Shown: positions 1 to 10,743 of the stretch, piece by piece | How positions within the stretch are numbered: the stretch's first letter is position 1 | How the letters are laid out: every line of letters starts with the position of its first letter | DNA from: Phymatolithon calcareum | Lineage: Eukaryota > Rhodophyta > Florideophyceae > Hapalidiales | Length of the DNA: 64,000 nucleotides | NCBI GenBank assembly: GCA_977006965.1 | Contig: OZ345369.1 | Location: forward strand, 1,240,001-1,304,000 | Reading direction: 5' to 3' | Program-made: the position numbers and the translations under genes | The notes under the pieces: model-generated | Seen by the model: the letters and a program-made list of their open reading frames with translations, nothing else | What the model was told of the DNA's origin: nothing | Database searches by the model: none

Positions 1-1780
1 TCTTCACCGCTCCTACAAAGCCGGAGTCACCGAACGATGTACATCCCAATTACTACGACGGAAGTTCTCACGTTCAACTTGGACGACTGTACTATTCCTA
101 TTGCCGCGGCTGCAAATCACGGAACGAATATGGGCGTTACTCCAAGGGAGGTTTGGTGACACTGCTTGTTTCCGACTACTACAATCAAGACTATTGCTTC
201 GTCAAAATTACCATGCACTAGTTCATCCATTTCGAACTCCTCCGAGAAATATATTTCTCTATCGCTATCAATGGGTCATCGTTCTAAAAGGTTGCAAAAA
301 CGTTCAGTATTACTAAGTGTACTACTCTGGTCGAGCAAGTCGACTTAAAGCGCTCTACCTATTTTAACCGCGAGAAGGCAAAACAATTACTCCCCGATGA
401 GTACAGATCTGTGGGAATGCATGGGATGGTGCGTTCTTAGAACCGGATGATGTTGAAATTGCATTCTTTCTCTGTGCTGGAATCATGCGGAGTCTACGCG
501 CCCCGCGACTCATATTTCGGTACGAAGAAGTGTCGCGTTCACAATCCACCGTCGCAACAGGTATTGTCAAATCACTCCTCGCTGACTTCTCGGCCTATGG
601 TATTGCCGAGAGTAAGACCCACGCCTGCCTAGATTGCGCATATTACGTTGGTGATAAGATCGTGACGACATGCGTCATCGACGGTGTGACTGCCACCTCA
701 TGCGTGTGTGCTGCCAAAGGGTGCTGTAATGAACTTCAGAACCATCGAATTGATAGGTTTTGCGAAAGTCATTACGACCTTCACTGGCGCTGTGGAGTCG
801 TGAAGATGCCGGGATCATCCAATCCGTGTACGAATTTTGTCCATGGTTTCTCTGGTCTAAATGGTATCTCTGGTGAAAAGGTACGAAAAGATTCTGTCGC
901 TTGCGACGAGCACTATAACTTGGAACTCGCATGGCGCGAAGCAGAAGACGGTAAAGCGTCTTACATATCGCAAATCCGTGAAGCTGGTGTGAGGGGCGCG
1001 AATGCTCGTTCTACATCGGTAAGACTGACAAATCCGGACAAGAGCGACCACTGTGTCGCAATAGTTGGGGATGTGGAGCAAAAGAGATCTTTGGGAATCA
1101 CATTATCCGAGTGCAAAGGGAAGTAGATTGCAGCATGTGCAGCTTCGCCATCTGAACAGCACCTTGGACGCTTCACTGTTTCATTCCGACGCCAATTTGC
1201 TTACGTATACTGCGTAGCATGTCGGCCTTGCGGGATCATTATCGATGGCAAATTTTTTTCAGATTCTGAATCCCCAACTGAGGTGACCAGATTCGTCGTC
1301 GAAGCGTTTCCGACTCCAGAAACAATGCCGAATATTATTTATTTTGATGCCTCTTGTCAAGTGGCGAAATCCATTTATTCGAAAACAGGAAAACTTGCAT
1401 ATTTCCGCAAAGCATTCGAGAACACCTTACTCGTGGTTCCACCTATACACCAAAGATCTCATAAGACAGATGATAAGTTTTGTCAAGATTACTGCAAGGC
1501 AAGTAATTTTAAGGAATGTCTTACCCCTACCGGTGCGCATAGGTTCAATGGGACCGCTTGCGAAGAGCTCTTTGCTCACCTCGGAAAACGTATTTCAGTT
1601 GTCCGGACAATGAGAAAGTCATTCGCAGAAGTCTACTACAAAATCGTACATGAAGAGCACAACTTAAGTCTATCAGCAACTCGGGCTGGGACAGCGTTCA
1701 AAGTATTTGATTCCTATGGGAACCGGCGAAAGCCGCAAACGAAAAAGACAGGTAATCTTAGGTCTAGCCGCTTTCAATAA
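1..1780 (+). pseudogene. Broken KDZ/CxC-type transposase
   Basis: A DNA-transposon protein frame that is no longer continuous. From about 431 to 1780 the frame is open except for one TAG at 1124-1126; reading through it gives a coherent protein. The first part is cysteine-rich (a CLDC pair near 628, then CVC, GCC and C..H pairs to about 930), like the CxC domains that precede KDZ (Kyakuja-Dileera-Zisupton) transposases. The second part has the family signature: an IIYFDASCQVAK segment at about 1334-1370, an IHQRSHKTDD segment near 1450, a C..YC pair, NGTACEELFAHLGK near 1545-1590 and a closing EEHNLSL near 1655. Upstream, positions 3-220 read as protein in another frame (YYSYCRGCKS), so at least one frameshift lies between 220 and 431. 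The element continues off the left edge. The family assignment comes from motif spacing, not from a search. The copy looks recently inactivated. Confidence 0.62.
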
Positions 1781-1865
1781 ACCTTTAGAGCACTGCCCAT
1801 TCCAGCATTATACAGTAAATATTGACTTCAGTTTGATACACGCAATACCACGTTCACCTGGCAGT

Positions 1866-1976
1866 CCTGGAAAATCCTAGAAATCTTTAGAAAATCCTGG
1901 AAAATCTTGGAAATCTTTAGAAAATCCTGGAAAATCCTGGAAAATCCTGGAAAATCCTGGAAAATCTTGGAAATCC
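1866..1976. repeat. 10-bp minisatellite
   Basis: About eleven tandem copies of a 10-base unit AAAATCCTGG, with variants AAAATCTTGG and AAATCTTTAG alternating in the first half. Lower-order relatives (CCAGGAATCCAGGCAGTCC and similar) continue to about 2045. It lies 85 bases 3' of the KDZ-like frame and may belong to the same element's tail. Confidence 0.9.
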
Positions 1977-4382
1977 ACAAATTTTAAGCGTGTCCATGGA
2001 AATGCCAGGAATCCAGGCAGTCCATGGCAGTCCAGGACAGTCTGGTAGAGAACTGACTTGTACTAATAAAATTTGATCAATAGCAATGCCTCAAATCGAC
2101 GAAGAAGAACGAAGATGACCGGTGCAGCACCGCCGCTAAACACACTGTAGGACCCGAATGTCGAGGGAGTCATAGATCGTCGTGTATACAATGCAATATT
2201 TGTGATAGAAATAGAAGGATCCATTCCATTGTCGCACAAGTTGCAAGAGAACTATCATTTGAGGTTTGCAACTACAGGAGCGTCTTAGAGGCCGTCTAGA
2301 TGTTGATTAACGTACACTATATGTAGCTCAGATATCCTGCAATAAAAGAAAGAAAAACATAGTGCGTACCACCCATCGGCAATTAGTTAGGACCCTCGAA
2401 GTGGTCCGTGGAAGAGCACAGAAATTCCACGGGGTGCGCTGGATGACATAGTCAACGTGGATGGCACAGTGAGAAAATAGGGTCGCGGAACGAGGCCCTG
2501 ATTTAATTTCTGTCGCGTGTGTAGCATACGTAGGGTATTCCGTGTTCTTCCCAGCGTTTTAAAAACCGCTACTGCAGTGCATTCCGGTGGTGTGCGGAAG
2601 GACTAAGTGTTCTGAGAGGTGTAGAGTGGTTGCAAACTGCGCATCGGACCGCGCCGAACGTTTCTGTGCTCTGCCACTCCGGCCTGGAAAGATGGATGAC
2701 AAGTGGAAGAAGCTATGAAAAAGAAGGTACAAAGGAGAACGATCGCCTTGAGTAACATAATGTGTGCCCCTCCTGGGAAGGTATGTTCTAAAGGACGACT
2801 CCAGTTGTACAATAAGTGCAGTAGAGGCAGTTGATACAACGGTAACAACAGGGGTCCTGGTGTGGTCGACAGTAGCTCTAAAGACCAGAAATATATCAAC
2901 AGAGACCCGTCGTTTACTACCTGCTCGCTGCGTGCTATGCAGGAGTACTGCATAGACAGTATGGGTGAAGGATTATCACACCGTCTGCTGATCGACTAGA
3001 GCCTGGATATTACGAGATATCCGATTGACGTGGGAAGCGATGTGAGTGGATATTGAGGGGGTGAATTGCTCTACTCTGCTTCACTAATATTGCGGGACCA
3101 GGGGATATGTGTTGATTTATTTTAAAAGCTCTCAAGGCCTCTCTTCAAGAGTAACAGGGCCGCTTTTGCACGATTTCTAAGCTAACGTAGTTTGACTATT
3201 CAGTGTATCCTTGATTCGTTTTGCGGGACCAGGCACATGAAGGATATCATGACAGGATAAACGAACGTCTCGATTAGATTTTCGATTGCACTCTCTAATC
3301 TTTTCAAAACCAATCCATGGATTGTGTGCAAACAGCTCCGATAGAAGAGAAAATCGCGTAATCGCACAACAGAGTGTTTTATACTGCAGTAACGAAAAGC
3401 ACGTGATACGACCTCTGTCTTCACGCTGAGAGATATGCCTTCCTTACCACTTCTGTATTTCCATCCACTGCTTCATTTAGACTCAATTGGGTCTTCCTCG
3501 GTGAAAGCGAGCAAATGCATGATCGTTCGAAAAGTCGCACTGCGGAAGAAGCCCCCTTGTAGTAATCTGGGTTTTTTGGCAACTGTGCACGACCTCGCGC
3601 AGGCTGTGCCAAGGTGCTTCACTTCTGGCGATGGCAAGGAAGCTGGGTGTACACGTCACGAGCGCACATCAGGCTTCATACATTCCCTCTCGCCAGAAGG
3701 CAAAAATAAATTTACATTTATCCCGGTCGTTCTCTATCAGCTGCAAGACGTGCAAAAAAGTATGCCTACGACAGGAGTTATAGACGACCAAGTTACGAAC
3801 AATTCCTTCCTTCTGCCGACTAAGCGTACGATACGACTACTGTGCAGTACAGTACAACACTACCTCTGTTGCCCCATTGTACTACTGTACTGTGTATTCC
3901 CCCACTCCAGGGGCCCCATATACTTAAGTAGGGAATTCCCTAAAACCATGACCAGACAGACACTGTACTGTGCCATATTCAATAATCAGATGCGGAAAGA
4001 AGCTGACACGTATCATACGTGCTGATTGTCGACGATGACGCACGGGCCAAATTGTGGACGACCCATTTTCATGGCTGTTCAAGTACGTACTGTATCATAT
4101 GAATGATGCTCTTTTTTCTTGCAGGACCGTAATCCGAAAACATTCAATCGATAAAATATTCCCATCCAAATCTTCGCACGTGCTGACACCGAATAGGCGT
4201 GACCCAACGCCGGCACTGCACTTGACTTATGCTTTCCAAACGAACGAATCCGTCGCGGCGCGCACGCATACTGAGCAACATTCGAAGAGCAAATTAAGTC
4301 GCCTTGCTCGCACCGTCCGTCAAACCCCTTCTCTATCTTTCAGACCTGTCTGTGCCACAGAGCGGAGCATCGTGTCTACGCC
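1977..4382. other. Intergenic DNA without a convincing gene
   Basis: About 2.4 kb between the transposase remnant and the sugar transporter. Open frames here (for example 3435-4025 on the plus strand) lack recognisable domains and read like chance frames. Positions 3097-3170 carry a stretch that recurs at 49425-49495 and is listed as a dispersed repeat. Short palindromic GTACAGTAC-type strings cluster near 3840-3890. Confidence 0.5.
3097..3172 (-). repeat. Dispersed repeat, copy 1 (TE 3' tail?)
   Basis: Read on the minus strand, this stretch has GCGGCCCTGTTACTC, then an AGGC-TTG-GAG core, then GCTTTTAAAATAAATCAA and a C-rich end (ATCCCC). The same order of blocks occurs on the minus strand at 49425-49495. 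In both copies the reading frame gives a short AALLL...stop peptide that ends in the TTTTAA block. This suggests the 3' end of one mobile-element family with an A-rich terminator. The element type is unknown. Confidence 0.55.
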
Positions 4383-5637
4383 ATGTCGTCCATGACTCTC
4401 CCCCGGCCGTCGGCTCAGACAGCCATGACGACCATTTTCATGGCCGTTGCCTTCTACTGGGTGATCAGTATTTCCATGGTATTCGTGAATAAGACGTTGC
4501 TTTCCGGGGAGGGGAGCAGAATCGACGCTCCGCTTTTCATCATGTGGTATCAATGTGTGTGCACTGTGTTTGCATGTTATGTTCTTGGCGAGTTAGGCTT
4601 TCAAAACATTCCGAAATTCGAGGTTCGACGTGAGGTGTTAAGGCAAATTTTGCCGTTGTCTTGCGTTTTCACCTGCATGATTGTGTCTAATAATCTCTGT
4701 CTCAAATATGTTGAGGTTTCTTTCTATCAGGTTGCTCGTTCGCTCACTATTGCTTTCAACGTTGTTTTCGATTTCATCATTTTGGGACAGAGAACTTCAC
4801 TGCCGGCTATTGGCTGTTGTGCTGTTGTCATCTCGGGATTTTTAATCGGCAACAAAGAGGAACTTCGATGGTCGTTGCATGGAGTCGCTTTTGGTGTCAC
4901 GTCTAGCTTCTTTGTCGCGCTCTATGCTATCATGATGAAGAAGGTGAGAGAATTGGGTCATTTTGTGTTCGTATCACTGCCTTCGCTCCCATTTGCCTAA
5001 CTAACCGTCTCCTTCGCCGATGTCTCTTCTGTTCTGAACTCTTCAGGTTTTTAAAAACGTACGGCATTCACGCTTTCTATTTCACTTACTGTTTTTCGCT
5101 TTCATGCCATTCAACTGACAGTCTCTAACTGTTTTTCAACTGTCGTTTCACACATCAAAGGTAGAGGGAATCAATGGAAACCCGTGGAAGCTTATACTTT
5201 ATAACAACATCAACGCCTCCGTCCTCTTCCTACCGCTCATCGTCCTGGCCGGTGAACCACCGCACATCGCCGATAGCGAAAATATTCACAAAATATCCTT
5301 CTGGGCTATGATGACCAGCGCCGGCGTTCTCGGAGTTCTCATTTCATTCGCTTCCGCTGCACAGGTCAAGTACACCTCGCCACTCACTCATAACGTGTCG
5401 GCCACTGCCAAGGCCGCTTTTCAGACCGTTCTCGCACTCATGTGGTACAAAAACCCTATCACCCCTATGGGTGGAGCTAGCGTTGGTATCGTGCTCTTCG
5501 GTTCCATGCTTTACACCCTTGTCCGAAGATCGGAAATGAAGAAGAAGATGGCTGAGGAGGCCAAGGCGGAGGAGACGGACAAGCAAGGATTGCTTTCTGC
5601 TACTAACGGTGAACAGAAAGTAAGCGGGGCAACTTAA
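4383..5637 (+). CDS. GDP-fucose-type nucleotide-sugar transporter
   Basis: A multi-pass Golgi antiporter of the triose-phosphate/nucleotide-sugar translocator family, closest by eye to GDP-fucose transporters (SLC35C1), which bring GDP-fucose into the Golgi lumen for glycosylation. There are two exons: 4383-4943 and 5161-5637. The 217-base intron starts GTGAGA, ends in AAAG and interrupts in phase 0 after MMKK. Splicing restores KKVEGINGNPWKLILYNN, the expected family block. The product is 345 aa, a normal length, with about ten hydrophobic segments. Diagnostic pieces are VFVNKTLLS near residue 37, VARSLTIAFNVVFD near 120-133, and YTSPLTHNVSATAKAAFQT in exon 2. The acidic, Lys-rich tail is cytosolic. 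Substrate choice within the family cannot be proved from motifs; GDP-mannose or a related sugar is possible. Confidence 0.88.
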
Positions 5638-6116
5638 ACAAAATCTAGTACTGTACACGTATCATAGCCGATGTTTATACTTCTTTTTTGAAAAATACTT
5701 AACAAAGTATGATACTGAGTGCACTCGTTCTGCGTGCCTGGGGTCATTTTTGTGTCACCGAGGCACGTCTCCATGTATGCGGGTCACGAATGTGGGTGAC
5801 GACGTTCCACTATGACAGTTACTGTACGAAGTAAAATCAACTGTGCCTTTCGGTATTTCCGAAGACCGAAATTCAATTGCAAAGTTTAGGGGAAAAAAGC
5901 GTAACCTCTCTTTTTAAAGTGCCCTTGAAAAGAAATGTTCACTACCTATCATCCATCATCCAACTGCATCCCAATGCTACACGCGTACTGGTTGAAGCTG
6001 CTCACGAAACCCACTCGACTTGATGGGTCGTACACCTGAGATCAATTTCCGTTTAGAGGATTCTGCAATACTATAAAAACATATCGTTCCACAAAAACAT
6101 CTCGCTTCTACTGATA
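5638..6116. other. Intergenic, upstream of histone gene
   Basis: Separates the transporter 3' end from the histone gene. Apart from a TATA-like element listed separately, nothing recognisable is seen. Confidence 0.5.
6072..6078 (+). promoter_or_regulatory. TATA-like box of the histone gene
   Basis: TATAAAA lies 39 bases before the ATG of the histone H2A variant. The spacing would give a very short 5' leader. It is supported by sequence match and position only. Confidence 0.35.
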
Positions 6117-6563
6117 ATGGCATCCATCCCGGGGACTGCACAACACGCTGCACCGTCGAACATGACGTCCTCGCTGAAGAGTTCTTCAGTGATCGGGAAA
6201 GTGGAGCCTGTAGAAGCAGAATGCAAGACCAAGCGCAAGAACACATCACGGTCCGAGCGTGCCGGCCTGAAGTTCCCCGTTGGTCGCATTCACCGTCACC
6301 TTAAGAATCGCGTTCGCTGTTCAGCACGCATCGGCGGCACGGCCGCCGTGTATTGCTCCGCAGTTATGGAGTATCTGGCTGCTGAAGTGCTCGTGCTCGC
6401 GGGTGACGAGTGTAAGAAAAGTAAAGTGAAACGTATCACGCCGAGACATATCATGGTCGCGGTGCGTACAGATGATGAGTTGGATACTTTTGTCAAGGCA
6501 ACTATATCGGGCAGCGGGACTCTTCCGTTCATTCATCCTAAATTGCTTCGAAAAAGAGAATAG
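6117..6563 (+). CDS. Divergent histone H2A.Z-like variant
   Basis: A nucleosomal core histone of the H2A class, 148 aa, single exon. The histone fold begins around residue 45 with SRSERAGLKFPVGRIHRHLK, nearly the H2A.Z consensus. It continues through GGTAAVYCSAVMEYLAAEVL, KVKRITPRHI and a DDELDTFVKATISGSG segment that keeps most of the acidic patch. The C-terminus FIHPKLLRK is short, as in H2A.Z, and has no SQEF-type H2A.X tail. Odd points are an unusually long (about 43 residues), Ser/Thr-rich N-terminal tail with few lysines, and two cysteines in the fold (RCSARI and YCSAV). No intron is present, and a TATA-like box lies just upstream. It is probably a replacement variant rather than the bulk S-phase H2A. 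Confidence 0.85.
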   Translation: MASIPGTAQHAAPSNMTSSLKSSSVIGKVEPVEAECKTKRKNTSRSERAGLKFPVGRIHRHLKNRVRCSARIGGTAAVYCSAVMEYLAAEVLVLAGDECKKSKVKRITPRHIMVAVRTDDELDTFVKATISGSGTLPFIHPKLLRKRE

Positions 6564-6835
6564 GGGAGATTTTAAAATGAACGAAGTCGAATGTACAGTA
6601 CTTTTCTGCCCACTCGTTCATGCCAACTGAGTGTAATTAGACACGATGATGGAGGGGTCCGCAGGACAGGCGAGAGAAGACAACATGTAAAGAATAAACA
6701 TTGAGGAAGCAGAAGCTTAAGGGACGCTCGGAAAAATTCTTAGGTGCCCCCTACATGTTGAGAAGCCAAAACAGCAATCAAATATACTGCACTGAAAGAA
6801 AGAAAGGGCGTGGGGTGCCTAACTCAGTTGAAAAT

Positions 6836-6850
6836 CCCCCCCCCCCCCCC
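6836..6850. repeat. Poly-C tract (15 C)
   Basis: An uninterrupted run of 15 cytosines, flanked by AAAAT and GGAAC. Such runs are prone to length error in sequencing. Confidence 0.95.
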
Positions 6851-7257
6851 GGAACGTTTCTACATGAATGCCTTTGGTCCGCCTTTGTCTAACATTGTGG
6901 TGGATCGCTACCACCAGATAGATTCCTTCTTTTGCTGCCTATTCCCCTGCCTGCTTACTTTTCACCCAAAGAATTGAATTCTTTACAGACTGCACCACCT
7001 TCATAACAACATAATATTATTATGTATTCAACTTGTCTAGAGGGTTCTTTTCTTATCTGCTTCTTCGCGCAAGCATTTTCCCCTTCGAGGTCCCGAAGGA
7101 GACCAGAGGTGGGTTTTTGTAGTCCACTGAATCGTGTTACACCAACAAGAAAAGAAAACTCTTCCATAGACAGAATCTAGCCAAAGCCTCTTGGCCCTAG
7201 GAAAGTTGCCCCAAGCGTCAGCAGACGCGTTGGTAACTTTTAAATAAAATCTCCCTT

Positions 7258-7277
7258 TCTTCTTCTTCTTCTTCTTC
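7258..7277. repeat. TTC trinucleotide microsatellite
   Basis: About six perfect TTC units immediately before CGCGCAAGC. It lies in the 3' flank of the CBP80 gene. Confidence 0.9.
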
Positions 7278-7397
7278 GCGCAAGCAGCTCAACTGATTTT
7301 TCGCACATGGTTGGCACTCGCTCTCACATCGTTGCAAATCTGTTGCTAGTACTGTCCACTATGGCTTCACGTTTAGTAGAATAATATTACCAGCAAA

Positions 7398-10019
7398 CTA
7401 GCATGTTTGCCGAAGAACGTCACACCCTGCCACTTCTTCCAAGATACAAAACGACTCTCGAAGCGCTGGATGACGCTTGCGGAACTCATCCGTGTCTTCT
7501 CTAAGAGTATCTAACATTCCACCCACATGTCGTGGATGCTTCCGCCCGAGCTCGCGAATCATTCCCATTGCCCTCCACGCCCAAAGAGGAGCCCCACTGA
7601 ATCCTGGAAGGACGTCGCATCCGTCCGATTCTCCGTTCATGTCGCTGTCCATGCCCATACTTCCTTCTGTCAGAAGCATATCACACATCAGGAACAAGCG
7701 CCGCATGGCCAACAATAATAATTGTGTAATCTCCTGTTTTGCATTCTCAGTCCCAGATCTTGCCCGCTTCAATCTTAATTCAATAGCCTCCATATCACCC
7801 TCTGTTGCCACCGCAGCAGCAGCCGACGCCGTCGTCATTTCGAGCCGGGCCCCATCCTCCCTCGCACATGCCCTCAAAAGCACGAGGCGCACCATTTCCC
7901 AAACTCCTGACTCGGACAATTGTGATCCAAGTTCTTCCGTTGTCTTTTTCACAACCTGTCCATCCTGGAATCGGTCCGGCGACAGTACACAATCTAGAAT
8001 GGCAAGCCCATCAATGACACGATGTGTAGACAGCTTGTCCAACACATACATCCGTCGTATATGTGACGACTCCCAAAACACGCTTACCTCCTGCGCGACC
8101 AATCTGCGCGCATGCACCTCCCCTTCCGCGGTCATTTCGAGCAAAAGGGAGAGATATCGTTCCGCTACAGTGTCAAAATGCGAGAGCGTCTTATATCCCG
8201 CCATCAAAATCGACCGCAATAACGCGCTGAGCCTGGTGAGGTTTGCCGCATGATTCTCCTCCTTTTGTAGCACAGGATCTGGATTCTCTGATGGAGGGAA
8301 GATACTCAAGAGGCGCTCCTTCACGACAGGCGGTGGCTGCTTGCGTGACCCAGTGACTATTTCCATAAGAGTCTTATTCACCTCCTCAGAAAATCGGGAT
8401 GTGTTTCCGTTTGTCGGTCTTGGCGGCAGGAAAAATTTCATCTCCTCCGGAACCATTTTTGCTATTTGGTCATAGTACGCCAGCCGAATACAACGAGAAA
8501 GTACATCTCGACAGAACAATGCACGGAACGGAAACTTGTCAACCATGTCAGGGTCCGCGTATACTGCCCAGTCCGACCAGTTCCACTTGTAGCCGAAGTT
8601 ACTGAGATGGAATGCGAACCACTCCGTGAGACGGTCAAATGTTTCCGGGTCGAGTTCGCCGGATTGCTGGAACATCGTCTCTACCGCTGACAGCAGTTTG
8701 ACGGGCAGACGTGAATCCTTTACTTTGCAGAGATCCACAAATAGGATACCATAATATACACAAGCGTATGGAGGCAGCGGCATTGCGCACATGGCTGAGA
8801 ATAGACCTTCCACAACTTCATTGTTCGAATTGACGAGCATTGGCATTGTCAATAGTCGTTCTGCAGCCATGACATGACTAGTTGGAAAGTTGTCAACGAT
8901 GTCCGAGACGTACATTGACTTCACATAGTAATTGAGAAAAGTCATGGGTTTAGAATCCACTTCCTTTGCAGGTTCATCCGCAGAGGGCTCTTCCTTAACC
9001 ATATTTTCCTTGTTTCCATTCATGTCACCCGCTCCATTGCTTATGTCTTTCATGACCGCATTGCCCGTCGCCGAAGGTACCGTCGACTTCGCAGTCATTT
9101 CCACATCATTATCTTCCAAAACAAGTCGCAGTCGAAACCTAGGCGCAGAGTATCTTGTTAATTTCGAGTGCGATGGGATCGTCAATGCCGGAAGTTGCAC
9201 ATTATGTCCATCTGCCAATTCGTCCCTATATTCCTTATTCAAATCCGGAATAAGCATATCATCAACCGCCCAGTGATTCTGCTCAAGTTCCTTCACAGCA
9301 GTGACAAGATCCGGAAAACTTTCGGAGCACAAAGTATCAGTCGCGCATGCCAAGCTACGCCACTGATTATTCTTCCATGCTGCAAAAATCTTATTCGCCG
9401 TATCCATAACATCCGACAGTTCCTCCGGTATAGCTTCGGCAAGCAAGGAACCGCCCCATGGAAGAGCGGAGAGCGCGATATCAGCCAGAAAGACGCCGCG
9501 AGCATGCACGCCTTTTTCCGCTCGTCGGGCGACAATGATTTCATGATGCGCTCCTTTGATTAGGACGCACAGGTAGTCAGCAATTGATTGCGGGGCGATG
9601 ACGCCGGAGGAGGAGAGACAAACAAGGTATCGCATGGCGCGGCGAGCACGCGCGGTATGGCCGTCGCGTAATGCTGCGGTAAGTTCTCTCGCCACAGCAT
9701 CCCCGAGTTTTCCAGCAAGCCGAGTTCCATAAGAATCGTTACCGGCAGTAAGTAGACCAGCTACGGTGGCGTAAATCGGCGCCTTGTGTGCGAGCTCGAC
9801 GCCGCAACGCTTGAGCCCTAGTGCGAAGATATCGAACGCGTGAGGGCTTCCGGAGTCCAATTTTCCTCGAAAATTAAGCGTCGCGGAGTCAATGTGCGGC
9901 TTTAGTTTCTTCGGGCTGATATGACGGTCCCCTAGACTCGCCAGACGGCCAAAAACGGCTTTCCTTTCCTCCTCCAGAGCATTTTCGGAGTGGCGTTCGT
10001 CCGTCATTTCTGAATTCAT
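7398..10019 (-). CDS. NCBP1: Nuclear cap-binding protein, large subunit (CBP80)
   Basis: The large subunit of the nuclear cap-binding complex, which with CBP20 holds the m7G cap of new transcripts and supports splicing, export and decay. The single exon encodes 873 aa from the ATG at 10019. The open frame extends 11 codons upstream only to a GTG, so ATG is preferred. Human NCBP1 is 790 aa; the extra length is mainly an acidic, Lys/Glu-rich insert around residues 315-355. The family signature is the SNFGYKWNWSDWAVY block near residue 490, followed by CRDVLSRCIRLAYYDQI and a VPEEM segment. The N-terminal part reads as MIF4G-like helical repeats (HAFDIFALGLKRCGVE). It is divergently arranged with the METTL6-type gene, with a 724-base gap. 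No intron is needed. Confidence 0.88.
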   Translation of the reverse strand: MNSEMTDERHSENALEEERKAVFGRLASLGDRHISPKKLKPHIDSATLNFRGKLDSGSPHAFDIFALGLKRCGVELAHKAPIYATVAGLLTAGNDSYGTRLAGKLGDAVARELTAALRDGHTARARRAMRYLVCLSSSGVIAPQSIADYLCVLIKGAHHEIIVARRAEKGVHARGVFLADIALSALPWGGSLLAEAIPEELSDVMDTANKIFAAWKNNQWRSLACATDTLCSESFPDLVTAVKELEQNHWAVDDMLIPDLNKEYRDELADGHNVQLPALTIPSHSKLTRYSAPRFRLRLVLEDNDVEMTAKSTVPSATGNAVMKDISNGAGDMNGNKENMVKEEPSADEPAKEVDSKPMTFLNYYVKSMYVSDIVDNFPTSHVMAAERLLTMPMLVNSNNEVVEGLFSAMCAMPLPPYACVYYGILFVDLCKVKDSRLPVKLLSAVETMFQQSGELDPETFDRLTEWFAFHLSNFGYKWNWSDWAVYADPDMVDKFPFRALFCRDVLSRCIRLAYYDQIAKMVPEEMKFFLPPRPTNGNTSRFSEEVNKTLMEIVTGSRKQPPPVVKERLLSIFPPSENPDPVLQKEENHAANLTRLSALLRSILMAGYKTLSHFDTVAERYLSLLLEMTAEGEVHARRLVAQEVSVFWESSHIRRMYVLDKLSTHRVIDGLAILDCVLSPDRFQDGQVVKKTTEELGSQLSESGVWEMVRLVLLRACAREDGARLEMTTASAAAAVATEGDMEAIELRLKRARSGTENAKQEITQLLLLAMRRLFLMCDMLLTEGSMGMDSDMNGESDGCDVLPGFSGAPLWAWRAMGMIRELGRKHPRHVGGMLDTLREDTDEFRKRHPALRESFCILEEVAGCDVLRQTC

Positions 10020-10743
10020 GGCAATAAGTTGAACGTGGTGTCTGTGGTGCACTTCGTTCGCACGATGTGCATGAAGTCGAATGCGGATCGAGTGTAGACG
10101 ACGAGTACCCTTCCTGTTTCGCCAGCCGCGAGTGGCATGTCAGGTTCACTTTTAATTGAAAAATTAAAACATTTTAGTTTGAAAGCAAGGTATGATATTG
10201 GCATAAGATCAGTTGAAAATTTCGCCTATTATTGGCTCTACATTGAAACTATAAATTTTCATAAGCTGCCCAGCAATGCCCTCAATGGCTTCGCGAAGTG
10301 CTCGGACGTACGTGAGGCATTTGCTACGCCCAGCAGAAGACAACATTTGCCGGCATGCGGTTTTGCGAATTCCAGTCTCTCTAGTGCAGAGTCTTAGCAC
10401 GAGCGATTTTGTAGAGGAGATAGAAAATATTTGCATTTCATCGAAATGATGGTCCCACATACAAAGCAGCGATGTCCAAATCATAGAAGACCTGTGAGGA
10501 TCTTGTTCTTGACTTTCTGACGAACATGTCTCAAAAAGTTCTGGGTTTTAGGAATGTGTCACAGATTGGGCTGGAGAAGTGTTGGAAAGGGATTGCCGGA
10601 TTTTCAAGGGATGGCATTCAAGATATGATACAGTAACTGTGTTTGACGCAGTCGAGATTCGTGGCTGGGTTACACGGAGAAAATTCCAGCCTGGGGTACG
10701 AGGACCTGACATTGCCGTACGTGAAAAACATGCTTAACTAAGA
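10020..10743. other. Shared upstream region of CBP80 and METTL6-type genes
   Basis: A head-to-head spacer of 724 bases. No gene, clear TATA box or repeat is recognised. Confidence 0.5.

Larger units (their letters stand above)
6564..7397. other. Intergenic with simple repeats
   Basis: The gap between two gene 3' ends (the histone on plus and CBP80 on minus). It contains a run of 15 C (6836-6850) and a TTC microsatellite (about 7258-7277). No gene is seen. Confidence 0.6.

Noticed and set aside
3435-4025. Plus frame of 196 codons
   Set aside because: Low-information composition, overlaps repeat-like DNA, no motif.
7477-8253. Plus-strand open frame of 258 codons
   Set aside because: It lies entirely antisense to the CBP80 frame and has Ser/Cys-rich chance composition. 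CBP80 has family motifs.
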